64,000 nucleotides of DNA, taken from positions 124,001 to 188,000 of the forward strand of contig NZ_MPZV01000003.1 of NCBI RefSeq assembly GCF_002020355.1. Direction: 5' to 3'. Each line of letters opens with the position of its first letter. Position 1 is the first letter of the stretch. The position numbers and the translations under genes were made by a program. Origin of the DNA: Thioclava sediminum. Its GTDB lineage: Bacteria > Pseudomonadota > Alphaproteobacteria > Rhodobacterales > Rhodobacteraceae. The notes beneath the pieces were generated by a model that searched no databases, was not told where the DNA came from, and saw nothing but the letters and a program-made list of their open reading frames with translations. Positions 17,523-27,420 of the stretch are shown here, piece after piece.

Positions 17523-18500
17523 ATGTCACCGATCTTGCAGGGTCTGATTACGATCGCGCTTGGGGTGGGCGGCTGTGTCGCCTATTTCTACGCCGCGAAT
17601 ATCGTCCTCGACAAAGTCATCTTCCCGCCGAGCGGCAAAGACCCGGGGCGCAATATCAACCGCGCGAACATGGTCCGCCCTTGGCTGTTCCTGTTCCCGG
17701 CGATCTTCGCGCTCGGTCTGTATCTGGCCTATCCGGTGGTGGGCTCGTTCTGGCGCTCGCTGTTCAACCGCGACGGCGGCACTTTCGTGGGCCTTGGCAA
17801 TTACGAACGGCTCGCGATGGATCCGAGCTTCCGTCAGGCCGTGTTCAACAACTTCCTCTGGGTGCTGGTGGTGCCCGCGCTCGCGACCTTCCTCGGTCTG
17901 CTTGCAGCGCAGCTCACCGACCGCATCAAATGGGGTAACATCGCGAAATCGCTGATCTTCATGCCGATGGCGATCTCCTTCGTGGGCGCCTCGCTGATCT
18001 GGAAATTCGTCTATGCGGTGAACCCCGATATCGGGATGATCAACGCGATCCGCGTGGCCTTCCACATGCAGCCGCTCGACCCATTGCAGGTGCCGTTCTG
18101 GAACAACTTCTTCCTGATGGTGATCCTGATCTGGATCCAGACCGGTTTTGCGATGGTGATCCTCTCGGCGGCCCTGCGCGGCATCCCCGAGGAGACGATC
18201 GAGGCCGCGGTGCTGGATGGTGCGAACCCGTTCCAGCTGTTCTTCAAGATCAAGGTACCGCAGATCATGCCGACGATCGTCGTGGTCTGGACCACGATCA
18301 CGATCCTCGTGCTGAAGGTCTTCGACATCGTCTACGCCACGACCGGCGGGAATTTCGGCACGCAGATCCTGCCCAGCTACATGATGCAATACATGTTCCG
18401 CGATGACGGGCGCGCGACGGCTGTGGCCTTCGTCATCATGATCATCGTGCTGCCGGTGATGATCTGGAACATCATTCAAGCCCGTAGGGAGACGCGCTGA
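17523..18500 (+). CDS. aglF: alpha-glucoside ABC transporter permease
   Basis: A 325-residue inner-membrane permease of the MalF class with an N-terminal helix (ITIALGVGGCVAYFYAANIV), at least six further helices, and the EAA cytoplasmic loop EETIEAAVLDGANPFQLFFK that docks on the ATPase. GGGGAGGGGCC precedes the start. It overlaps aglG by one base in a TGATG arrangement. With AglG it forms the translocation channel fed by AglE. Confidence 0.92.
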   Translation: MSPILQGLITIALGVGGCVAYFYAANIVLDKVIFPPSGKDPGRNINRANMVRPWLFLFPAIFALGLYLAYPVVGSFWRSLFNRDGGTFVGLGNYERLAMDPSFRQAVFNNFLWVLVVPALATFLGLLAAQLTDRIKWGNIAKSLIFMPMAISFVGASLIWKFVYAVNPDIGMINAIRVAFHMQPLDPLQVPFWNNFFLMVILIWIQTGFAMVILSAALRGIPEETIEAAVLDGANPFQLFFKIKVPQIMPTIVVVWTTITILVLKVFDIVYATTGGNFGTQILPSYMMQYMFRDDGRATAVAFVIMIIVLPVMIWNIIQARRETR

Positions 18501-19657
18501 TGGCCGCTATCGCAGGACAGAAATCGCGCCTGACTTGGGCGGTGCAACTCTCGGTCGTCTTCATGGTGGTGCTGTGGCTGGTGCCGACGGTGGGGCTGTT
18601 GGTCAGCTCCTTCCGCACGACCGACCAGATCAGCCAGTCGGGCTGGTGGGACGCGGCGTTCTCGGTCGAGAAAGCCTTCCGCGACCGCATCCCGGCCGAC
18701 GGCGAGAAACAGGTCGACGGGCTCTACGTGCTCGAGGGCGATCTGCTCAATAGTGGGCAGAACGCGAATGACCTGAAAGCGGGCACGACGATCACCGCCT
18801 TCGGCACCTCGGGCATCAAGCCGGGCGCCTACAAGGCGGGGGAGACGGTCGATACCGGCGACGGCGGCACGCTAAGCGTCGCCAAGGACGGCACCTACAA
18901 GGCCACGTCGAAGACGAGCTTCGACGGTTCGGGCCCGCGGGTCTATTTCGTGGCCGAGATGCCGCCCGCCTTCACGCTGGCCAATTATCGCAACGTGCTG
19001 TTCTCGGACGGCATGGGGCAGGCCTTCATGAACACGCTGACGGTAACGATCCCGGCGACGATCATCCCGATCCTCGTGGCGGCCTTCGCGGCCTATGCGC
19101 TGGCCTGGATGGAGTTTCCGGGCCGGGGCCTCTTGATCGCGGCGGTCGTGGGCCTTCTGGTCGTGCCGCTGCAGCTCGCGCTGGTGCCGCTTTTGCGGCT
19201 CCATCAGGAGATCGGCATCGGGCAGAGCTTCCTCGGGATTTGGCTGGCCCATACCGGGTTCGGCTTGCCGCTCGCGATCTACCTTCTGCGCAACTACATG
19301 GTCGGTCTTCCGCGCGATATCATCGAAAGCGCGAAGGTCGACGGGGCGACCGATTTCCAGATCTTCATGAAAATCGTGCTGCCTTTGTCATTCCCGGCGC
19401 TTGCTTCTTTTGCAATCTTCCAATTCCTCTGGGTCTGGAATGACCTACTTGTCGCGAAGGTCTTCCTTCCGGCGAACGACGCCTCGAAGGTGATGACTGT
19501 GAAGATCGCCGACGACCTTCTGGGGTCGCGCGGCGGCGACTGGGGCATTCTGGCGTCCGCCGCCTTCATCTCCATCGCCGTGCCGCTTCTGGTGTTCTTC
19601 GCTATGCAGAAATATCTCGTCCGCGGTCTGCTGGCGGGTTCGGTTAAAGGTGGTTGA
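18500..19657 (+). CDS. aglG: alpha-glucoside ABC transporter permease with large periplasmic loop
   Basis: A 385-residue MalG-class permease. After the first membrane helix (VVFMVVLWLVPTVGLLVSSF) there is an extra hydrophilic region of about 120 residues (about 45-165, rich in Gly, Thr and Asp), which would lie in the periplasm, before the remaining five helices. The EAA loop is DIIESAKVDGATDFQIFMKI. AglG proteins are known for this insertion, which may contact the binding protein. Start and stop both overlap neighbours by one base (TGATG with aglF and with aglA). Confidence 0.92.
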   Translation: MAAIAGQKSRLTWAVQLSVVFMVVLWLVPTVGLLVSSFRTTDQISQSGWWDAAFSVEKAFRDRIPADGEKQVDGLYVLEGDLLNSGQNANDLKAGTTITAFGTSGIKPGAYKAGETVDTGDGGTLSVAKDGTYKATSKTSFDGSGPRVYFVAEMPPAFTLANYRNVLFSDGMGQAFMNTLTVTIPATIIPILVAAFAAYALAWMEFPGRGLLIAAVVGLLVVPLQLALVPLLRLHQEIGIGQSFLGIWLAHTGFGLPLAIYLLRNYMVGLPRDIIESAKVDGATDFQIFMKIVLPLSFPALASFAIFQFLWVWNDLLVAKVFLPANDASKVMTVKIADDLLGSRGGDWGILASAAFISIAVPLLVFFAMQKYLVRGLLAGSVKGG

Positions 19658-21297
19658 TGAAAACCCTTACAAAGAAAGAAGACTGGTGGCGCGGGGCCGT
19701 GATCTACCAGATCTATCCGCGCAGCTTTCAGGACAGCAACGGCGATGGCATCGGCGACCTTCTGGGGATCGTGAGGCGCCTGCCGCATGTCGCGAGCCTC
19801 GGGGCGGATGCGGTCTGGATTTCACCCTTCTTCACCTCGCCGATGAAGGATTTCGGCTATGACGTCAGCGATTACACCGATGTCGATCCGATGTTCGGCA
19901 GCCTCGCCGATTTCGATCAGGTGATCGCGACGGCCCATGCGCTGGGTCTGAAGGTGATGATCGATCTGGTGCTGAGCCACACGTCCGATCAGCACCCGTG
20001 GTTCCAGGAAAGCCGGTCGAGCCGGGACAACCCGAAGGCGGACTGGTATGTCTGGGCCGATCCCAAGCCCGATGGCACGCCGCCCAATAACTGGCTGTCG
20101 ATCTTCGGGGGTCCGGGCTGGCATTGGGACAGCCGGCGCGAGCAGTATTACATGCACAACTTCCTCGTGGAGCAGCCCGATCTTAACTTCCACAACCCGG
20201 AAGTGACGCAGGAATTGCTCAACGTCGCGCAGTTCTGGCTGGAGCGCGGCGTCGACGGCTTCCGCCTCGATACGATCAACTTCTACATGCATGACGACGA
20301 GCTGCGCGATAATCCCGCGCTGCCGCCGGAAGAGCGTAACGACCAGACCGCGCCGAAGGTGAACCCCTACAATCACCAGCGCCACATCTACGACAAGAAC
20401 AACCCCGAGAACCTGCGCTTCCTGCGCAAGCTCCGCACGCTGATGAACAATTACAACGCGGCGGCCGTGGGCGAGGTGGGCGATAGCCAGCGCGGGCTGG
20501 AGATTCTCGGCGAATACACCTCCGGCGCGGACAAGATGCAGATGTCCTACGCGTTCGAGCTGCTCTCCGGGCATGAACCGCTCAAGGCGAGCTACTTCAA
20601 ATCCGTCTTCGACAAGGTCGATGCGGTGGCCAAGGACGGCTGGGTCTGCTGGGCCTATTCGAACCACGATGTGGAGCGCCATATCTCGCGCTGGCAGCTG
20701 ACGCCGGCCTCGGCGCGCCTCTATACTTCGCTGATGATGTGCCTGCGCGGCTCGCTCTGCCTCTATCAGGGCGAGGAACTCGGCCTGCCCGAGGCAGAGC
20801 TGTCCTACGAAGACCTGCAGGACCCTTACGGCAAGGAATTCTGGCCGGAATTCAAGGGCCGTGACGGCTGCCGCACGCCGATGGTCTGGGAGCGTGACGC
20901 CGCCTATGCGGGCTTCTCGCAGGCGCGCCCGTGGTTGCCTGTGCCCACCACGCACCAGAATATCGCGACCGATGTGGCCGAGCACGATCCGGCCTCGCTG
21001 CTGCACCATTACCGTCGCGCGATCGGCTTCCGTCGCAATCACGACGTGCTTCGGACCGGCGCGATGGAGGATATGTACTGTTACGGCGACCTGCTGGTCT
21101 TCACGCGCAGGAACGAGGAGGAGACGATCCTGTGCTATTTCAACCTGTCCGATCATCCGGTGAACGCCACCGTTCCGCCGGGCAACTGGGTGACGGTGGG
21201 GGGCGAACTGGGCTCGATCCGACCGATGCCCGATCACACTTTGCATCTCGGCCCATGGCAGCCGAGCATTCTGCGCCTCGACGAACACGAGGCCTGA
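19657..21297 (+). CDS. aglA: GH13 alpha-glucosidase
   Basis: A 546-residue glycoside hydrolase family 13 enzyme without signal peptide, so it acts on imported sugar. The four conserved regions are present: DLVLSHTS, GVDGFRLDTI (nucleophile Asp205), VGEVGD (acid/base Glu273) and YSNHDVER. The opening WWRGAVIYQIYPRSFQDSNG is typical of oligo-1,6-glucosidase-like alpha-glucosidases. ATG 19657 is preferred: AAAGG is 7 bases upstream and the codon overlaps the aglG stop. It frees glucose for the glucokinase encoded at 12469-13425. Confidence 0.93.
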   Translation: MKTLTKKEDWWRGAVIYQIYPRSFQDSNGDGIGDLLGIVRRLPHVASLGADAVWISPFFTSPMKDFGYDVSDYTDVDPMFGSLADFDQVIATAHALGLKVMIDLVLSHTSDQHPWFQESRSSRDNPKADWYVWADPKPDGTPPNNWLSIFGGPGWHWDSRREQYYMHNFLVEQPDLNFHNPEVTQELLNVAQFWLERGVDGFRLDTINFYMHDDELRDNPALPPEERNDQTAPKVNPYNHQRHIYDKNNPENLRFLRKLRTLMNNYNAAAVGEVGDSQRGLEILGEYTSGADKMQMSYAFELLSGHEPLKASYFKSVFDKVDAVAKDGWVCWAYSNHDVERHISRWQLTPASARLYTSLMMCLRGSLCLYQGEELGLPEAELSYEDLQDPYGKEFWPEFKGRDGCRTPMVWERDAAYAGFSQARPWLPVPTTHQNIATDVAEHDPASLLHHYRRAIGFRRNHDVLRTGAMEDMYCYGDLLVFTRRNEEETILCYFNLSDHPVNATVPPGNWVTVGGELGSIRPMPDHTLHLGPWQPSILRLDEHEA

Positions 21298-21307
21298 GGG
21301 GGAGACT

Positions 21308-22393
21308 ATGGCCGAACTCAAACTGGAAAACGTCGCGAAAAGCTATGGCGAGGTGTCGGTTCTCGAGAACATCAACCTTGACATCAAAGCGGGTGAGCTG
21401 ATCGTCTTCGTGGGCCCCTCGGGCTGCGGGAAATCGACGCTTCTGCGGATGATCGCGGGGCTCGAGAAGATCACGGGCGGCACGCTCGAGATCGACGGGG
21501 TGCGGATGAACGACGTGCCGCCGTCGAACCGCGGCATCGCGATGGTCTTCCAGTCCTACGCGCTCTATCCGCACATGACGGTGCGCGACAACATGGCCTT
21601 CGCCCTGAAGATCGCGAAGATGAGCAAAGACGAGATCGATGCCGCCGTCAATAAGGCGGCGGATATGCTGCAACTGACAGATTACCTCGACCGCCTTCCG
21701 AAGGCGCTCTCGGGTGGTCAGCGGCAGCGGGTCGCCATCGGGCGCGCCATCGTGCGCGACCCGAAGGTCTATCTCTTCGACGAACCGCTCTCGAACCTCG
21801 ATGCGGCGCTGCGCGTCGCCACCCGGATCGAGATCGCCCAGCTCAAAGAAGCGATGCCCGATCGCACGATGATCTACGTCACCCACGATCAGGTCGAGGC
21901 GATGACGCTCGCGACCCGGATCGTCGTGCTGGCGAACAAGGGGATCGCGCAGGTCGGCACGCCGCTGGAGCTTTATGAACAGCCGCGCAACGAGTTCGTC
22001 GCGCAGTTCATCGGGTCTCCCGCGATGAACCTGCTGTCGGGCGAGATCACCGAGACGGGCGAGATGACCACGGTGAAACTCGATGGCGGCGGCATTGCGC
22101 GGTCGACCATCCCGACGCGTCCCGAGGACCTGTCGCGGCGCGTGAAAATCGGGGTGCGCCCGGAGGATTTCGTGCCCACCGAGGACGCGGCGATCTACAC
22201 CGGTCGCGTCGATATCGTCGAAGCTCTGGGCGAAGTGACGCTTCTGTATTTCGAGGCCGAAGGCGGTCACGACCCGATCATCGCGAAACTGCCCGGCATC
22301 CATCACGACCGTCGCTATACCGAGATTTCTCTCGGCGCCGATCCGTCCAAAGTGCATATCTTCGCGGACGGTCAGTCGCTTCTCTACCGCTGA
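21308..22393 (+). CDS. aglK: alpha-glucoside ABC transporter ATPase
   Basis: A 361-residue MalK-type ATPase. Walker A is GPSGCGKST at 36-44, the Q-loop follows in FQSYALYPHMT, the signature is LSGGQRQRVAIGRA, Walker B VYLFDEPLSNLDA and the switch His in THDQ. The C-terminal part (about 240-361) is the regulatory TOBE/OB domain of sugar-import ATPases. It lies 10 bp after aglA with GAGGGGGAG before the ATG and ends the operon. Unlike the S. meliloti-type locus no further gene follows in this unit. Confidence 0.93.
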   Translation: MAELKLENVAKSYGEVSVLENINLDIKAGELIVFVGPSGCGKSTLLRMIAGLEKITGGTLEIDGVRMNDVPPSNRGIAMVFQSYALYPHMTVRDNMAFALKIAKMSKDEIDAAVNKAADMLQLTDYLDRLPKALSGGQRQRVAIGRAIVRDPKVYLFDEPLSNLDAALRVATRIEIAQLKEAMPDRTMIYVTHDQVEAMTLATRIVVLANKGIAQVGTPLELYEQPRNEFVAQFIGSPAMNLLSGEITETGEMTTVKLDGGGIARSTIPTRPEDLSRRVKIGVRPEDFVPTEDAAIYTGRVDIVEALGEVTLLYFEAEGGHDPIIAKLPGIHHDRRYTEISLGADPSKVHIFADGQSLLYR

Positions 22394-22464
22394 CGGACGC
22401 AAACAGGCCATCGCGCATCCCTCTGCCCGTTAGTTTGAGGCGAGATAAACGGGCGGAGGCAATC

Positions 22465-24021
22465 ATGGCCGATTCGGAACTGGGTGAACGTGTGGGGCGT
22501 CGCGCGCGCGGTGGTGGCGGGGCAGCCCGTCGGGCCGAACGCACGGCCGTGAAGGTGGAGTTCTCGCGCTTCATCACGCGCAACATTCCCGACATGGAAA
22601 TCCTGAACGAGGAAGCCCTCGAGATCATTGAGCATAACGCGGAAACCGTGCTCGAAGAGATCGGCGTCAATTTCGTCGAGAACCCCGAAGCGCTGGAACG
22701 CTGGCGCGAGGCCGGGGCCTCGATCGAAGGCGAGCGCGTGCGTATTCCGCGCGGCCTTGCCCGCAAGCTCTGCGCGACCGCGCCGTCGCAATTCACCCAG
22801 CACGCCCGCAACCCCGAGCGCAATGTCGAGATCGGCGGGCGCAACCTCGTCATCGCTCCGGTCTACGGCCCGCCCTTCGTGCGCGACAGCCAGGGTGGCC
22901 GCCGCTACGCGACGATCGAGGATTTCCGCAACTTCGTGAAACTCGGCTACATGTCGAAATGGGTCCACCATTCGGGCGGCACCGTCTGCGAGCCGACCGA
23001 TGTGGCGGTGAACAAGCGCCATTTCGACATGCTCCACGCGCATATGACGCTTAGCGACAAGCCCTATATGGGCTCGGTCACCGAGCCCTCGCGCGCCGCC
23101 GACAGCGTCGAGATGTCGAAGATCCTCTTCGGTGATGATTTCGTCGACAACAACACGGTGATGACCTCGCTCATCAACATCAACTCGCCGCTGACCTTCG
23201 ACTCCACCATGATGGGGGCGCTCGAGGTTTATGCGAAGGCCAATCAGGCTTGCATCATCTCGCCCTTCATCGTCGGTGGCGCGATGGCGCCGGTCTCGGT
23301 CGCGGGCACGCTGACACAGGTGCTGGCCGAGGTGCTTGCGGGCGTCGCCTATTCCCAGCTGATCCGTCCCGGTGCGCCGGTGATCTTCGGGGCCTTCGTT
23401 ACTTCGATCGACATGAACTCGGGCGCGCCCACCTTCGGCACGCCGGAAGCCTCGCTGATCACGCTCGGCGCGGGTCAACTCGCGCGGCGTCTGAACCTGC
23501 CGTATCGCTCGGCGGGCGGGTTCACCGGGTCCAAGCTGCCCGATGCGCAGGCCGCTTACGAGACCGCGAATACGCTCAATAACGGGCTCTATGCGGGTGT
23601 GAACTTCATGCTGCATGGCTGCGGTTGGCTGGAGGGCGGTCTGGTCTCTTCCTACGAGAAATTCGTGATGGATGCCGACCAACTGGGCATCCTGCACAGC
23701 CTCGCAAAAGGCGTCGATATCTCGGAGAACGGTCAGGCGATGGATGCGATCCGCGAGGTGGGGCCGGGCGGTCACTATCTCGGCTGCGCCCATACGCAGG
23801 CGAACTTCAAGGATGCGTTCTGGCGCACCAAACTGCTCGATTACCGGCCTTTTGAGACCTGGGAAGAGCAGGGCGCGCCCGACACGATGGCGCTGGCGAC
23901 GAAGCGGGTCGAGAAGATGCTCAGCGAGTATCAGCAGCCCGCGATGGATCCGAGCGTCGCCGAGGCGCTGGCGGCTTATGTCGCGCGCAAGAAGGCCGAA
24001 GTGCCCGACGCCTTCCTGTAA
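22465..24021 (+). CDS. MttB-family (trimethylamine methyltransferase-like) protein without pyrrolysine
   Basis: A 518-residue member of the MttB superfamily. The start ATG 22465 has GGAGG at 22455-22459; the Arg-rich lead (GRRARGGGGAARRAERTAVK) is unusual. The family core is clear: LEEIGVNFVENPEALERWRE, TSLININSPLTFDSTMMGAL and GAPVIFGAFVTSIDMNSGAP. True trimethylamine methyltransferases insert pyrrolysine at an in-frame amber codon; here the frame is uninterrupted, so it belongs to the non-Pyl branch, of which some members demethylate glycine betaine or other quaternary amines. No corrinoid protein or activase gene is adjacent. The 71-bp gap after aglK and its own RBS suggest separate regulation. 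Confidence 0.85.
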   Translation: MADSELGERVGRRARGGGGAARRAERTAVKVEFSRFITRNIPDMEILNEEALEIIEHNAETVLEEIGVNFVENPEALERWREAGASIEGERVRIPRGLARKLCATAPSQFTQHARNPERNVEIGGRNLVIAPVYGPPFVRDSQGGRRYATIEDFRNFVKLGYMSKWVHHSGGTVCEPTDVAVNKRHFDMLHAHMTLSDKPYMGSVTEPSRAADSVEMSKILFGDDFVDNNTVMTSLININSPLTFDSTMMGALEVYAKANQACIISPFIVGGAMAPVSVAGTLTQVLAEVLAGVAYSQLIRPGAPVIFGAFVTSIDMNSGAPTFGTPEASLITLGAGQLARRLNLPYRSAGGFTGSKLPDAQAAYETANTLNNGLYAGVNFMLHGCGWLEGGLVSSYEKFVMDADQLGILHSLAKGVDISENGQAMDAIREVGPGGHYLGCAHTQANFKDAFWRTKLLDYRPFETWEEQGAPDTMALATKRVEKMLSEYQQPAMDPSVAEALAAYVARKKAEVPDAFL

Positions 24022-24025
24022 CGGC

Positions 24026-24301
24026 TCAGTCTTCGTCGATCTGATAATCCCGCGCGATCCCCCCGGTCGCGCGGCCCCAGTCCGAGGCCTTCGTCCGCGC
24101 CTGATGCGCCTCGAACGCGGCCCGGTCGGTGAAGCGTTCCGTGACGGTGAAGACCAGCGGATCGGCTCCTTGCCTGACTTCGAACATCTCGCATCCCGGC
24201 TCGGCATGGGTCAGCGCGATATGCTCGGGCAGGTGAACGCGGACAATCCCCACCTCGGCGGCATCGGCGCAGATCAGGCGCCCGGTCAGTTTGACGGCCA
24301 T
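24026..24301 (-). CDS. ABM-domain (antibiotic biosynthesis monooxygenase-like) protein
   Basis: A 91-residue single-domain protein of the dimeric ferredoxin-like ABM fold, similar in size and pattern to YgiN-like quinol monooxygenases: LTGRLICADAAEVGIVRVHL, HAEPGCEMFEVRQGADP and FTVTERFTDRAAFEAHQART. The central His of HIALTHAEPGC is as in the family. It faces the MttB gene with only 4 bp between the two stops and is separated from guaA by a terminator. The substrate cannot be read from the sequence. Confidence 0.8.
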   Translation of the reverse strand: MAVKLTGRLICADAAEVGIVRVHLPEHIALTHAEPGCEMFEVRQGADPLVFTVTERFTDRAAFEAHQARTKASDWGRATGGIARDYQIDED

Positions 24302-24321
24302 CTTTGTCTCCCCAAAAGAAA

Positions 24322-24348
24322 AGGCCCGCGCCTTTCGGACGCGGGCCT
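24322..24348 (-). terminator. terminator of guaA
   Basis: On the minus strand AGGCCCGCG pairs with CGCGGGCCT around a 9-base loop, followed by TTTTCTTTT. It lies between the guaA stop and the start of the ABM gene. Confidence 0.85.
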
Positions 24349-24353
24349 GAAAC

Positions 24354-25916
24354 TCATTCCCACTCGATCGTGCCGGGGGGCTTCGAGGTGATGTCGTAGG
24401 TCACCCGGTTGATGCCCTTCACCTCGTTGATGATCCGCGTCGCGGTCTCGCCGAGGAACTCGTGGCTGAACGGGTAGTAATCCGCGGTCATGCCATCAAC
24501 GCTCGTCACCGCGCGCAAGGCGCAGGCGTAATCATAGGTCCGCCCGTCGCCCATCACGCCGACGGTGCGCACCGGCAGGATCGCGACGAAAGCCTGCCAG
24601 ATCTCGTCATAGAGGCCATGCTTGCGGATCTGGTCGATATAGACCGCGTCGGCCTTGCGCAGGATCTCCAGCTTGTCGCGGGTGATCTCGCCGGGGCAGC
24701 GGATCGCGAGGCCGGGGCCGGGGAAGGGGTGACGGCCGATGAACGACGCCGGCAGACCCAGCTCGTGACCCAGCGCGCGGACCTCGTCCTTGAACAGCTC
24801 GCGCAGCGGCTCGACCAGCTTGAGGCCCATCTTCTCGGGCAGACCGCCCACATTGTGGTGGCTCTTGATCGTGACCGAGGGACCGCCCGAAAAGCTCACC
24901 GATTCAATGACATCGGGATAGAGCGTGCCCTGCGCGAGGAAGCTCGCATCCTCGATCTCGCCCGCGTATTTCTGGAACACGTCGATGAAGAGGCGCCCGA
25001 TCGTCTTGCGCTTGACCTCAGGGTCGGTGACGCCTTCCAGCTCGCCGAGGAATAGCTCGCTCTCATCGGCATGGATCAGTTTGATGTTGTAGTGATCGCG
25101 GAACATCGTGACCACTTCTTCGGCCTCGTTCTGCCGCAACAGGCCATGATCCACGAAGACACAGGTCAGCTGATCGCCGATCGCCTCGTGCAGCAGGATC
25201 GCGGTGACCGAGCTGTCGACGCCGCCGGACAGACCGCAGATGACATGGCTGTCGCCCACCTGCTCGCGGATCTGGCGGATCGCCTCGTCGCGATAGGCAT
25301 CCATCGTCCAGTCGCCGGTGAAACCCGCGTCGCGCACGAAGTTCTCATAGAGCGTCTTGCCGTTGGGCGTGTGATGCACCTCCGGGTGGAACTGCACCGC
25401 GTAGAAGCGACGGCTCAGATCGGCGGTGATCGCGTAAGGTGCGCCCGGCGAGGTGCCATAGACCTCGAAGCCCGGCGCGATGCGGCTGACATGGTCGCCA
25501 TGGCTCATCCAGACCTGCTCGCGGCCCGCGCCATCCATGAACCAGCCATTGAGCAGATCGATCCGCGTCTCGGTCGGCGTCACATAGGCGCGCCCGAATT
25601 CGGCGGAGCCGTGCTTGGCCTCCACCAGACCGCCCAGATCCTGCATCATCACCTGCTGGCCGTAGCAGATGCCGAGGATCGGCACGCCCAGCTCATAGGC
25701 CGATTTCGGCGGCCGGGGAGAACCCTCGCGCGTGACCGAATCCGGTCCGCCCGAGAAGATGATCGCTTTCGGGGCGAACTCTTTCAGGAAGGCGTCGGTG
25801 ACGTTCTGATAGGGATGGATTTCGCAATAGACGTTAAGCTCGCGAAGCCGCCGCGCAATCAGCTGCGTGACTTGAGAGCCGAAGTCGATGATGAGGAGGC
25901 GCTGATGGTCTGTCAT
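24354..25916 (-). CDS. guaA: GMP synthase (glutamine-hydrolysing)
   Basis: A 520-residue enzyme that aminates XMP to GMP in purine synthesis. The N-terminal class I amidotransferase has its nucleophile Cys84 in GICYGQQ and the His-Glu pair in [10 protein letters not shown]; the ATP pyrophosphatase domain carries the PP-loop [10 protein letters not shown]; the dimerisation domain ends in the invariant [15 protein letters not shown]. The frame extends upstream, but ATG 25916 ([15 protein letters not shown]) gives the family length. Confidence 0.97.
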   Translation of the reverse strand: MTDHQRLLIIDFGSQVTQLIARRLRELNVYCEIHPYQNVTDAFLKEFAPKAIIFSGGPDSVTREGSPRPPKSAYELGVPILGICYGQQVMMQDLGGLVEAKHGSAEFGRAYVTPTETRIDLLNGWFMDGAGREQVWMSHGDHVSRIAPGFEVYGTSPGAPYAITADLSRRFYAVQFHPEVHHTPNGKTLYENFVRDAGFTGDWTMDAYRDEAIRQIREQVGDSHVICGLSGGVDSSVTAILLHEAIGDQLTCVFVDHGLLRQNEAEEVVTMFRDHYNIKLIHADESELFLGELEGVTDPEVKRKTIGRLFIDVFQKYAGEIEDASFLAQGTLYPDVIESVSFSGGPSVTIKSHHNVGGLPEKMGLKLVEPLRELFKDEVRALGHELGLPASFIGRHPFPGPGLAIRCPGEITRDKLEILRKADAVYIDQIRKHGLYDEIWQAFVAILPVRTVGVMGDGRTYDYACALRAVTSVDGMTADYYPFSHEFLGETATRIINEVKGINRVTYDITSKPPGTIEWE

Positions 25917-26000
25917 GCCGTTGGCATTAGGACGCGTTTTCGCGCTTGGCAAGAGGGCAGCTTGCGCGACGGTAATTTATCGCACGACTGATCCCTTCCT

Positions 26001-26052
26001 CTTGGCAAAAATATCCCGGGGGGCGGCGCAGCCGCGGGGGCAGCGCCCCCTC
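26001..26052. repeat. Rhodobacterales-type intergenic palindrome, copy 1
   Basis: Begins with CTTGGCAAAAATATCCCGG, continues with a GC-rich hairpin and ends GGGGGCAGCGCCCCC. Similar units are at 49351-49448, 51532-51588 and 55895-55951. It fills the gap between guaA and the CorC-type gene. Confidence 0.8.
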
Positions 26053-26064
26053 CGACATCGCCTC

Positions 26065-27387
26065 TTAGCTCTCCGGATAGCCGCCTGGGATCAGCGGCCG
26101 GATTTTCAGCCGCGTGATCCGGTTGTCCTTGCGGCCTGCGACCTCGAAGCGGAAGCCGTGGAAGGAGAAGACCTGCCCCTCGGTCGGGATCGTCTGCGCC
26201 TCGTGGATCACCAGACCGGCGACGGTGTTGGCCTCTTCATCGGGCAGCGTCCAGTCGGTCTCGCGGTTCAGGTCGCGGATCGTCATCGCGCCGTCGACGA
26301 TGTAATCGCCGCTCTCGGTGGGCTTCAGCCGCTTCTCGGCCTTGGGGTCGAACTCGTCGGTGATCTCGCCGACGATCTCTTCGAGGATGTCCTCCAGCGT
26401 CAGCAGACCTCGCAGGTCGCCATATTCATCCACCACCAGCGCGAAATGGGTGCGACGCTTCAGGAACTCCTGCATCTGCTCGTCGAGCGGCGTCGTCTCG
26501 GGGACGAAATAGGGCTTCATCATCACCTTGGCGATGTCGAGATCGGCGACGCTTTCCAACGTCCCGTCGCCCCCACGCACGACCTTCTCGACCGCGCGCA
26601 GCAGGTCTTTCGAGTGGATGACGCCCACCACGTTCTCGCGCTCGCCGCGATAGAGCGGCAGGCGAGTGTGCGGCGAGGACAGCACCGCCGTCAGGATCGT
26701 GTCGGGATCTTCCTCGATATCGATCATCTCGATCTGGCTCCGGTGGAGCATGATCTCTTCGACCGTGCGATTGCCCAGATCGAGCGCGCCCAGCAACCGG
26801 TCACGGTCTTCCTTGTCGACCGTGCCCTCGGATTGCCCCAGCGCCAGCGCGCCTGCGATCTCCTCGTGGATCGAGAACATATGGGTGTCCTTGTCGGTCC
26901 GCATCCCGAAGGCATAGAGGATGCCGCGCACGATCATCCGCACGATGGCGACGATCGGGGCGAGGACGAGCGTGACCACGCGGATCGGCCCCGCGACCTT
27001 CGAGGCGACTTTCTCGGGCAGGGTGATCGCATAGGTCTTGGGCAGCACTTCCGAGAAGACCAGCACCAGCACCGTCATCACCAGCGTCGCTAGCGCCACC
27101 CCCGATTGCCCGAAGACCCGCGTCATCAAAGCCGTCGCCAGCGAGGCGGACAGGATGTTGACGACGTTGTTGCCCAGAAGGATCGCGCCGATCAGCCGCT
27201 CGCTGTCCTCGGTGACTTCCAGCGCGGTCTGCGCGCCGCTTTCGCCCTTATCGGCCTGCGCGCGCAGCTTGGCGCGACTGGCCGCCGTCAGCGCCGTTTC
27301 GGAGCCGGAGAAGAAGGCCGAGAGCGCCAGCAGTAGGATGATCGAACCGGCGGTGATCCAGAAGGCAAAATCGAGAGTGTTTTCCAT
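26065..27387 (-). CDS. HlyC/CorC-family transporter (DUF21-CBS pair-CorC_HlyC)
   Basis: A 440-residue inner-membrane protein of the CorB/CorC (CNNM-like) family, members of which act in Mg2+ or Co2+ transport. The N-terminal DUF21 part has four hydrophobic segments (SIILLLALSAFFSGSETALT, LLGNNVVNILSASLATALMT, VMTVLVLVFSEVLPKTYAIT, VTLVLAPIVAIVRMIVRGIL). Two CBS motifs follow (about 220-345; MLHRSQIEMIDIEED and HFALVVDEYGDLRGLLTLED), and the C-terminal CorC_HlyC domain (GAMTIRDLNRETDWTLPDEE). It is 33 bp from xerD and both are on the minus strand. Confidence 0.9.
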   Translation of the reverse strand: MENTLDFAFWITAGSIILLLALSAFFSGSETALTAASRAKLRAQADKGESGAQTALEVTEDSERLIGAILLGNNVVNILSASLATALMTRVFGQSGVALATLVMTVLVLVFSEVLPKTYAITLPEKVASKVAGPIRVVTLVLAPIVAIVRMIVRGILYAFGMRTDKDTHMFSIHEEIAGALALGQSEGTVDKEDRDRLLGALDLGNRTVEEIMLHRSQIEMIDIEEDPDTILTAVLSSPHTRLPLYRGERENVVGVIHSKDLLRAVEKVVRGGDGTLESVADLDIAKVMMKPYFVPETTPLDEQMQEFLKRRTHFALVVDEYGDLRGLLTLEDILEEIVGEITDEFDPKAEKRLKPTESGDYIVDGAMTIRDLNRETDWTLPDEEANTVAGLVIHEAQTIPTEGQVFSFHGFRFEVAGRKDNRITRLKIRPLIPGGYPES

Positions 27388-27420
27388 GGTGTCAGGTTAT
27401 GGGGCGCGGGCAGGGCGCAT

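Noticed and set aside
19822-21321. 499-codon minus-strand frame opposite aglA
   Set aside because: Antisense shadow of the GH13 gene, whose catalytic motifs are all intact.
22465-24021. Pyrrolysine-containing trimethylamine methyltransferase
   Set aside because: No in-frame TAG in the gene and no pyl genes nearby; placed in the non-Pyl MttB branch.
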